A stretch of 64,000 nucleotides of DNA from NCBI GenBank assembly GCA_902702965.1, contig CACRXP010000009.1:1249869-1313868 (forward strand), read 5' to 3'. Of this stretch, positions 55,500 through 64,000 are shown piece after piece. The position numbers and the translations under genes were made by a program. The notes beneath the pieces are model-generated. The model saw only the letters and a list, made by a program, of their open reading frames with translations, was not told the DNA's origin and made no database searches. Origin of the DNA: Spirometra erinaceieuropaei. Lineage: Eukaryota > Platyhelminthes > Cestoda > Diphyllobothriidea > Diphyllobothriidae. Position 1 is the first letter of the stretch; the number at the start of each line of letters is the position of its first letter.

Positions 55500-55882
55500 A
55501 AATTAAAGCAGTCCAGCACTTGAATCGCTTACAGGCCAAGGTTCTTCCTGGGCGCAAAATCTTGCCGAATAAAAGACCTGTTATGAAAGAACAGTCACAT
55601 AACACCGACCATCTTATCGCATGCGCTAAGTGCCCTTCAGTTTACATCATCCACACGGCCCGACCACTTGGGACACAGTAACGGATAAAGCCGGCTATCC
55701 GCCGGCGTGACACCTTGCCTCTCATGTTTGCGCACGCCCTTGAATTTGAACACCATTTAAGGTGGGACGGTGCTGAAGTGATCGCCATAACTAACACCGA
55801 ACAGGCACGTGAAATCCTAGAGACCTGGTACTGCAGTGCGGATAGCATCAACAGTCATGTTGACCTAGACGAGTGTATCCGA
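55500..55882 (+). pseudogene. PLE-6 GIY-YIG endonuclease fragment
   Basis: Plus strand. CAKCPSVYIIHTARPLGTQ, a stop, and RIKPAIRRRDTLPLMFAHAL are followed by EFEHHLRWDGAEVIAITNT, EQAREILETWYCSADSINSH and VDLDE. These are the GIY-YIG second half, the RIKEH-like region, the FAHALE block, the ETW block with the catalytic Glu and the SIN-HVDLD end. The first Gly/Tyr pair is altered and one stop lies in the core. The left end of an FB element follows directly. Confidence 0.75.
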
Positions 55883-55884
55883 TT

Positions 55885-57460
55885 GTCACTAACAGTTTCA
55901 TTAAATGTTAGCCAAAATTCTGAAATACATTGTCAGTTAGGAAAGATTATTAAGGCTAAGCTGTAATATAAATCATCACGCAGTTCAATTCTATGATATT
56001 CTGGACTCGCCAGAATGTCGAATTTCGAATGAGCTTCTTATCGTCCTCCTGTAGAAACCGTACTCGGTAAAAAGTGAATACGCGATTGGTATGCATTTTC
56101 CACATTTATGTGCGATGGACTCATCAAATCAAATATATTTTATGTAAAGAATGCAAAAAATATGCTTTCAAGTGCTCATATGGTAGCAGTCTTTACTCTC
56201 AGGAAAAGTGGACAAGAGCAATAGACCAGGGCCGTCCAGTGGACGTCATCTTCTTTGACTTTGAGAAGGCGTTTGATAGTGTCCCTCGTTGACGACTCCT
56301 ACAGAGGATTTGGGAGTGTGGAATACAGGGCAGCATTTTTAATTGGATTAAAAATTTCCTGTCATGCAGGCTCCAAAAAGTCATCGTTGGTGCCACTACA
56401 TCCGAGTGGGCGCCAGTAAAAAGCGGCGTTCCGCAGGGCTCAGTCTTGGATCCTCTCCTCTTCCTCATCAATATAAATGACTGTCTTGCAGACCTTGAAT
56501 GCGATGGCATCATGTTTGCAGATGATAAAAAGATCTGGAAAACAATCCGTTGCGTTGAAGACGCGCAAAAGCTACAGGAAATTGTTAATAAACTGGCTGC
56601 GTGGTCCAGCAAGTGGCTTATAACGTTTAACGTATCCAAGTGTGTAGTCTTGCGACTAGAATCTACTCGGAGGCGCTTCTCAAAACATCAGTACACAATA
56701 AATGGGCTTCCACTAAAAGAAGTGGACACGCACAAAGACCTAGGTGTCTGGACATGCTCAAAATTGCTGCCCTCTCAGCACTGCAAATGAGTCGTCCAAA
56801 AGGCAACCAGCATCATGCACTGGATTAGGCGTGCCTTCAAAATCTTTCCTCCAGAAATGTTTGCATTTTTTACTCGGATTAAGGTTTTTAAGACGTTTTC
56901 CCATTCCCGAACAATATTAACTCAAATCAGCCGCTGTATTAGCGTTTAGTTATGTCAGTCTACAATGTATATACCTCCTTCGTAAGAAAACTCATGTATT
57001 CGTTCATGTTTTTAAGAAGTTGTCTACTTCCTGAGGGGCATTTAAAAACGAACAGGTACGATGTTTCTATGAATAAACATTGCGCGGTCTTAAAAATCTC
57101 ATAATTAGAAATTTTTAAAAAACATTAATATACTATTTCTTAAAGTATAAAGTGCGACGTCAGCATTATTTACTATCAAATGAGTAAAAAGGAGCAGAGT
57201 TTGTGTATGTTTTCTACAACATAAACTTGAATTTATGAGGTCATCAAAAATCAATGCGGAAAATGTATGCTAATCGCGGAGTCATTTTCAATCGAGTGTT
57301 TTTACAGAAGGTCGAAAAAATTGCCATCAAAAGCCAGCATGTCAGTAAGTCCGGAACATCATGGGAATATGCTGCGTAATAAACTTACTTAAGTGATCCT
57401 TCCTAATCGAAAGCGCATTTCAGATTTTCAGTTACTATTTCATGATTTTGCTCACGCAGT
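55885..57460. mobile_element. Long-TIR element FB, subfamily B, split by a LINE insert
   Basis: The left arm (aaatgttagccaaaattctg, ggaaagattattaaggctaa) extends to about 56165. The element resumes near 56887 (ttttcccattcccgaac) and ends at about 57460 (catgattttgctcacgcagtg). The interior matches the copy at 61410-62160. Both junctions with the LINE are approximate. Confidence 0.7.
56170..56880 (+). pseudogene. LINE-E: RT fragment inserted in an FB element
   Basis: Plus strand, one frame with few breaks. AIDQGRPVDVIFFDFEKAFD and SVPR (motif A) are followed by a stop and RLLQRIWECGIQGSIFNWIK. VKSGVPQGSVLDPLLFLI (motif B), IMFADDKKIWKTI (motif C, ADD intact), LAAWSSKWLITFNVSKCVVL and KEVDTHKDLGVWT come next. 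Motif B has Asp for Gly in VLGP. It resembles LINE-A in sequence style but is better preserved. Both the 5' part and the C-terminus are missing, which is unusual for a simple LINE insertion. Confidence 0.82.
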
Positions 57461-59273
57461 GAATGATACAGAATTCAGCCTGATACGAATGGATACCTAG
57501 GATCCGGACTGTGATGCCATCAGGTTTACAAATTGCATAAATTCTATAAGACGACTAGCTATGACGACGACACTCAAAACCTAAAAGAAAACGTTGATAG
57601 ACCAGCAGTTTGGCCGATCAGCTGGATTCCGCCATTCATTGTATCCTGATGTATATCCGTGCACTTCGAAGGCTGAGGAAAACATTTTACAAAGCGGCAG
57701 TACTGCGTAAATACGCACAGATACGGTAAATGACAAGTGAAAGCCAACACACCTGTCCCCACCTACAGCCCCCATTACAACACTTGTAAGCCCCTCTCAG
57801 GGTAGTCGACATGTTTTTTAATCTCTGTCGGCAAACGCTCATTTCGTCTGAAAAGGGGTCTGTGTGACTGGCAGGAAAATGTACGAGAACAAATCTATAT
57901 TTCCAACGGGCTTTTCCTACATTTATACGTGTGTGCGGCAGTGGATTACGAATGCTCAGGTTGATGTCCACAAACATATGAATTTGGATCAAATGAAACA
58001 AATAGCATGCAGTAAAAAAGCCTTGAAAACATAGCAAGATCCGGGCTGAACCCCAAAGTACAGGGCATTAGGTAACTTTTTTAAATTAATTTTTTATGCA
58101 AGAGACTTCAAAATGTACTTTTCTGCTGAGTGCATGTGCAACAAAATTTCCTTGTGAAACTTCTTCACAAACTACAAATCATTTTGTGGGAATTTAACCA
58201 GGTTGGTCGGTTGATCCGCAACTGGAAGTTGGTTTTGTAAATTACTAAAATTAGCCTTTAACTGTGTTTTCTAGAAGTTACTTTCGCAACTAGGTCTGCA
58301 AAATACTTCCCATTTAAAATGTTGGCAGGAAAATTGTAGCAAATAGTTAACGTGCTACGGCGTATACTGTGCGTATCAACGAGCAGGCTATTTAGGGAGG
58401 CCGCTCGCTTCAAATATTTACAGGGTCACACACCATCAGGGGTAGAATAGGGGCTCGGCCCTTTGAGTATCATTATTCACACGGGCCGGAACAATGCTCA
58501 TGTTTGCTGTTTATTTGTTTGAGCATTGCTTTCCTTGTCGAGCGATGGGCAGATCGATTTGCTTACTGATCGAAGAGTCGCTTGAGTGTTAACTGTATCA
58601 GTGGAAGCGCGAAATCCGGCTGGGTGTTTAACGTGGTACCTTACTGCGATTGAATTTAAAAGTATGCCGTTAGGGGAAAGGGGCCGCTCGTGTAATCTCG
58701 TCTGAGCGCGCTTACCGGATGCAACAACCGAAATCCTTTCATGCACCATTCCGCGTGCATCTGGTCGGCCATTATTTTCTCTTCGAGAGAAACCTCATCG
58801 TGCGTCCTATTAACTAACTGCCTCCATACAACATCTCTTGATCAAAAAGAACTTCGCTGTATTTTTTGTCCAATAACTACCATACAACTTGCGCCTTGAT
58901 TGCCTCCTTCTTACATAGCTCACTGGTCGACCTTGATGGTGTATTTACGTATGTAGGAAACGACGGGCAGGCATGTCCTGAAAGTCGCTGCTGAATCTTT
59001 CATCAAAAAGTCATTGTTTTCCTTGGTGAAAGGGTGCATTCATGGGGCGTGGAGCAGAGTTTGCGGTTCTGAAAAATTTTCACGAAGCATCGAAGGGGAG
59101 GAGGTGAGTACATCTATGATGTCTGTTTTCTCATTAGGTCTTCGGTTCGTTGGTCATGAAGAACGCGGAAAATGACAATTTGCGGACATAGCTTATATAC
59201 AAATTTGTCTATGCGACTATTATTTATCATCTAGCCACGGAAGAGCAATGTTGGCGAATTACGAATATTTGAG
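57461..59273. other. Unrecognised intergenic DNA (1.8 kb)
   Basis: A 116-codon minus-strand frame (58037-57687) overlaps other short frames. No domain recognised. Confidence 0.5.
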
Positions 59274-59652
59274 GGCAACGATAGAAAGAAGGACTCCAAT
59301 CAACTGTCGGTATTCTGCAGGGAGTGTCAAATAGGAATGATGGTTATGTGGGGTTTTACGGGTAGGAGAGCATACCGCACTGTAAGCTAACAGAATTCGG
59401 GAAAACAAAGAACACGGTGAGTTGCAAAAACAATGATTTCGAGCCGAATGATGAGTGTATGCAAATATGGTATCCAGCTGGATATTCCATGGCGTTCCGT
59501 CTTGAAAACGTCTGTGGCCACCGAACAACCGAGCCTATCTCATGGCTGACCTGTCAATTCATGCTCAGTTGATCTGCGTGTTTTGTGCGTGTGTAAGTAC
59601 AAGATGCAGGGTCAAACGACAGCTAATTGAGGTCCTCTACCATATCGTTGCC
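59274..59652. mobile_element. Small TIR element (family D), copy 3
   Basis: About 380 bp. The ends are GGCAACGATAGAAAGAAGGA and gtcctctaccatatcgttgcc. The interior keeps the orientation of copy 1 (gtaagctaacagaat against gtaggctaacaaaat). No clear target duplication was found. Confidence 0.65.
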
Positions 59653-61407
59653 GGTCCGGTTCATTGTAAGTGTCCGTCTGCAATTATTTTCACTGCTCTC
59701 TTTTAGTACTGTTTTACTTCAACACAGACATTCAAAAGTATTTAGGAAAACTAGTCTAGAAGGCCTGCTGTAAATACAACAGACTTGTTGTAACAACCAA
59801 TAAGTCGAAAAACGTGCAAGCAAGAAAATGCCTGTTGCATCATGCATCAGAATGTTTACAGTTGGTATTGCGCAGGTTTGATCTGCCGATAAGTGATCAC
59901 TGTGCCGAAGGATAAAAATTAATTGATTTGGGCTTCATTCTCACAAACACGTTTTGTGTGACTTTGTGTGGCAACGTCTGCTGATAATTTAAACTGTTTT
60001 CATCAAATGTAGATAATGGGTCATCCAATTTCCGAGATATCGAACTGCACATCCAAGAATCAGCCAGCTTATTGAAATATACTATTCAAAATCAGTAAAA
60101 CCTGCCGCGTATGAAAATTACAGACAGTGGACATCCTACGTACTTTCCGCTGGTTTGTCCGTCAAAGTGAGGTTTTCTTTTCCTTAATATCTCAGGTTAA
60201 ATCGTCCACAATCTAGGAGAAGTGCGACATATGAATTACTAAAATCAGCGTATTTAGCTGATAGTATTCAGAATTCTAGCTCTCATTCAGATGCGAAGGT
60301 CAGCTTTAAAGTCCATCTCGCGACGGCATGCTCGCAAACCGACTTGACTATTCTACGAATCAGTAATTTGTCCAGAACATGGGCAACGAAAAATAATAAT
60401 TAACTAGGTGGTATTTGTTCGCAATACCTTACGCTTGATTGCAGTGTTTGTCCTTATTATCCAAAGCTCCTATTCTCATAAAAGCGTTCGATTCAATCCT
60501 ACAGCTCATTTCAGTAAGATTACTATTTATACCGACCGAACGTGATACCTAGGAGCCTAACAAAAACTCAAGTATTAACGTTCCGTAAACAATTAGGAGT
60601 ATACTGGTTTGCATAAACGCAGAGACGGGAAAGCAGTATTTCAGTGATTTATAACGACAACTGACGCCAACGACCGAATACGTGTGTTTGGCGTTATATT
60701 GTTTTCTACATCCGCGTTAAGGTCATTCTTCCCTCCTGTAAACTTCCCCGGATACGATGGCTTTACAGTCTCCCTGACAGCTCTTATACGAGCAAACATG
60801 CGCATCCGAAAGTCCGTAGTCGTTTCTGTAATTCAAAACACACTTGTAGTTGTTCTCACAAACCAATACAGACTGACTTTGTCAAGGATGGTCTAACATC
60901 TGCGACACTTCAGTAGATTCATTAGCAGCCGCTACGGCCTGAGACGTTAGTCTAGGGCTCCATGCAGAATAATTCATTCTATTCTGTTAGTCCCTGTTTC
61001 TCATGATAATAGATACTTGGCCTGGTGGTTATAAATCTGCAGTCCTATATCTGGTTAACATTGGACTTGAAACAATCTTGTTTCCGTTATATAATCTAAC
61101 AATACACTGAACTATCTATTTTAATGCCAAAATTTGGAAACGTTTAAGCGCACACGAAGTTGACAGCAGATAAAAGGGACAACCAAGAGCTATCTTCCCA
61201 ACATAAAAAAGATGTACGAATAGTTAACATGCTGATATAGTCAGTTCACTCGACCGAAATGAATTTAAATTCACGGTTCTCTCTGGGGACACCGTAGATC
61301 AGAAATTATGCCACCTTCTGCGGGGCTGTTTCCTATAATTCTCCTGTTTGTTTCTAATGCTTGTTAGAGCTGAGCGTTCGTATTTTTGCACTCTAATCTC
61401 CACCACT
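59653..61407. other. Unrecognised intergenic DNA (1.8 kb)
   Basis: AT-rich. A 70-codon plus-strand frame at 60684-60896 has no family resemblance. Confidence 0.5.
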
Positions 61408-61409
61408 TA

Positions 61410-62160
61410 CAGTAAGTAACCGATCTCTTGAAATGTTGGCTGACATTCTGAAATGCGTTTTCGATGAGGAAGGTTTACTTGGTCACGGTTGTAAGACTGA
61501 TTATCTTAAGGCATACTCTTATAGCACTTCGGACGCGACAGAATGTCGGCTTTTAATTGCCCAATAATTTGGAGCCTGATCATTCGTTGCATTAGCGCTT
61601 AGTGATTTCACTCTACAAGGTGCATGCGCTCCGCGTAAAGAAAATCACATACTTTTCTATGCCATTAAGGAGATATAATACAGAGTCTATAAAATTTTCC
61701 AATGAAGGCGGACCATGCTGTACATTTCATGAGGAGCAGTGGTAAACGGCCAGATACGATGCAGTGTGAATGGACATTTCGCGGTCTTAAAAAGTCTTAT
61801 GATTAGAAGCTTTTTTAAAACCTAATTATACTCCTTCCTTTAAGTATAAAATATAAAGAGGATATGATTCTCTATTGATTGACTAAACGAAAGCATATTT
61901 TGTTTATGGTTTCTATAAAATATATTTGAATTTGCAAGACCATCGAAAATAAATGAGAAAAATGCATGCTACTTAAGTAGCCATTTTTTACCGAGTACGC
62001 TTTCTACAGGAGATTGAAAAGAAGTGCATTTAAAAGCCGACATCGTGCCGAGAGTATGCCTTAAGATAATGAGTATTGCAACCACGACCAAGTAATCCTT
62101 CCTAATCGAAAACGCATTTCAGAATTGCAGCCAACATTTCATGAGATCGGTCACTCGCTG
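61410..62160. mobile_element. Long-TIR element FB, subfamily B, complete copy
   Basis: 751 bp, TA at 61408-61409 and 62161-62162. The ends are CAGTAAGTAACCGATCTC and its inverse, gagatcggtcactcgctg, followed by the blocks shared with the other FB copies (gaaatgcgttttcg, gccggctttt-like). It is shorter than the main subfamily, with a different centre (gtaaacggccagatacgat). Confidence 0.8.
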
Positions 62161-62162
62161 TA

Positions 62163-64000
62163 TGGCCACTTGTAGCTGAGCTGTTTTTCCCTACTTGCCT
62201 GACTTAAGTTCTTTTTACCGAACCTGTTATCTTCCGCGGTGTTGGCTAGTGCGCAATCAGTCGAATTCGCTCCGGCATTGTTAGATAAATTTTTACCGTA
62301 TCGCAGACTTCAAAGTAGTAGTTGTTTAGAGGCATTCTGATATTCTCTGAGTGCCGCGGACGATAAGGCCTTTGCTCCGAGCGCGCACTGACCTTGGAAA
62401 CCATTTGCCCGGCAGAAGTAATAAAGTTGCAGTTGCCCGTGACAACCCGGGTAGCTATCTCTGGCCTCATTTTATTGGAGTCAGAAATGTTTTCGCCTAG
62501 GTGTGGGGATATGTAGTTAGGGCAGTGTACTATTTTGGTCGCTGCAAATTGAACGCAAGCAAAGTTCCAGCAGTTACGACGCCATTCACAAAATTACGTT
62601 CTATCCACCACGTAACTGCGACTAAGTTGTTTCGCTTTTTGGACGATCTGAAGGGCGCTGGCGTGATAACATTCGACTTTTGAGCTACTAGCAATGAGTG
62701 TACTGTATGGCCCAACACGTCTGCGTTCTTTCAGTTTGAAGAGCGATTTTGATTCGCCAATCTGAAAAAATAAGGCTTCAAAATGACCTCCAAGTACTCC
62801 TCAAAACTCACTTGCATCAAACGAACACCACTGTCATAAACTCTTGCCTTGATGGCAGTTTAAAGAATAGGACAGGTAACTTTGCTCATTCAGTCCACAA
62901 TTTTTAACGCAGGGGAGTTTCAATAATGAGCAGACTTGTGCTTATAACAGCCAAAATGTACGAGAGCTACTAAGAATACGACTGAAACCATCATAAATAA
63001 CCAAATTTGACGAACCTGTCAGGTGATGCGTTTGGTTTGATACTGTTAGGATTAATCAGAAGGAGTCTAGACAATTTGTTCGAAAAAATGGGCTTAGCCT
63101 TTCCTGTATCTCCCCATACACGCAACATGCTAAATAGAAAGCTGAAGTCATTTAATGTAAAGCTAACGCCACAACTAAACACTATTTACAGGAATGTATA
63201 GAATAAATAAAATCTGGATGTAGGCTAAACGATGACGACATTGATTTGGAGAGGGTTTTCAGAATCCCTTTCATGTGACGAGTTTCACGTTAATGGGAAA
63301 ATTAACAGGAAAATAAAAGGTGCTAGGACGTTAACTAGTATAGGGATAAACCGCAATTACTGCAATTCCAAACCGCAACGCTCCAAGATCAAATATACTG
63401 TGCGTTAATGACGCATAAGAAGTATATTTCCCAAAATACGTCAATAATTAAACAGATCATATTTTCACGTGCGCATAAATAATCAGTCTTCGTATTCCAA
63501 AAGCACGTTTGGAGCGGTTCTATAAGCTTTAATCCGCCAGAATGAAGCACTGTTTAAGATTCATCTTCAAAACGTTGTCCGGAACCACGTTCTTTGGGGA
63601 AAATCAACTCAAATTTTGATCAGCATGGAGTGTACTCGGCGCCGAGGAAGTTTACGATGAGAAAACTCACTTTACTATAATCATTTTGAGGAATCGGGAG
63701 TACAATTAGTCAGCTCTTAAACAATTCAACTTTCAACTGGGAACCCGGATGACAGCGTAAGGTCAAAACGCATGAGGATGTAAAAACCTGCACGACTGCA
63801 AAAGGTAGCAGTTACCAGACTGACCCTGTATGGGGACAATTTACGCCGATCGGACGATAAGTACTGCGGACGGAGAAACGCTAGCATTATTCTGACTCTG
63901 GAACCCCAGTTGACAGTTAAGGACGGCCAATGCACAGTAAAGGCAGTATTCCCACCCCCCCCCAGTTCAAAACTCGGTGAGTGGAAATCACAGTGGCCTC
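62163..64000. other. Unrecognised intergenic DNA to window end
   Basis: Short frames on both strands only, e.g. overlapping pairs near 62500-62718 and 62991-63201. A C-run lies at 63955-63963. No gene supported. Confidence 0.5.

Noticed and set aside
1..64000. CRISPR arrays, operons, bacterial promoters or integrons
   Set aside because: The sequence is clearly eukaryotic; no regularly spaced short repeats and no prokaryotic gene organisation were seen.

Overview
This window is eukaryotic, gene-poor and dominated by transposable-element fossils. I found no convincing host gene, rRNA or true tRNA. The elements present are Penelope-like elements (PLEs) with GIY-YIG endonuclease and hammerhead ribozymes, CR1-like LINEs, a Merlin remnant, a tRNA-derived SINE, degenerate TTAGGG-type repeats and several TIR families without a transposase. 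This mix best fits a flatworm with a large, repeat-rich genome. A diphyllobothriidean tapeworm is my guess, inferred from family composition and not proven by the sequence.

Left part (1-11.4 kb): a dead CR1-like LINE (LINE-A, minus strand, about 7051 down to 1 and beyond the left edge) is split by a nearly complete PLE (285-3024) with a 12-bp target-site duplication. The PLE encodes RT and GIY-YIG endonuclease in one frame, broken by a single TAA, and has inverted terminal arms that each carry a hammerhead ribozyme. Next come a Merlin transposase remnant (7180-7560), LINE-B with an uninterrupted 606-codon RT frame (7562-9716) and a badly decayed LINE-C (10290-11420).

Middle part (11.4-44 kb): long stretches of unrecognised, stop-rich DNA are punctuated by interstitial telomere-like repeats, a Ty3/gypsy scrap, PLE pieces (25.4-26.9, 28.4-28.9, 29.5-30.3 and 32.5 kb) and two prominent nonautonomous DNA-element families. 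The first is an element of about 0.75-1.0 kb with TIRs of about 380 bp, termini starting CAGTAGGTGGGC and a TA target duplication (Tc1/mariner-like, no transposase; 8 copies in the window). The second is an element of about 380-390 bp with GGCAAC termini (3 copies; one has an imperfect 8-bp duplication).

Right part (44-64 kb): more of the same, with informative nesting. A composite of two opposed tRNA-derived SINEs sits in one long-TIR copy with an 8-bp duplication, and a LINE RT fragment sits in another copy. At 54843-55092 a 230-bp unit made only of two opposed PLE ends with facing hammerhead ribozymes is flanked by a perfect 10-bp duplication. This looks like a ribozyme-bearing PLE-derived mini-element and is the most interesting object here.

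The genes do not form pathways. The window is a layered record of insertions: LINE-A before the PLE, and long-TIR elements before the SINE and LINE inserts.
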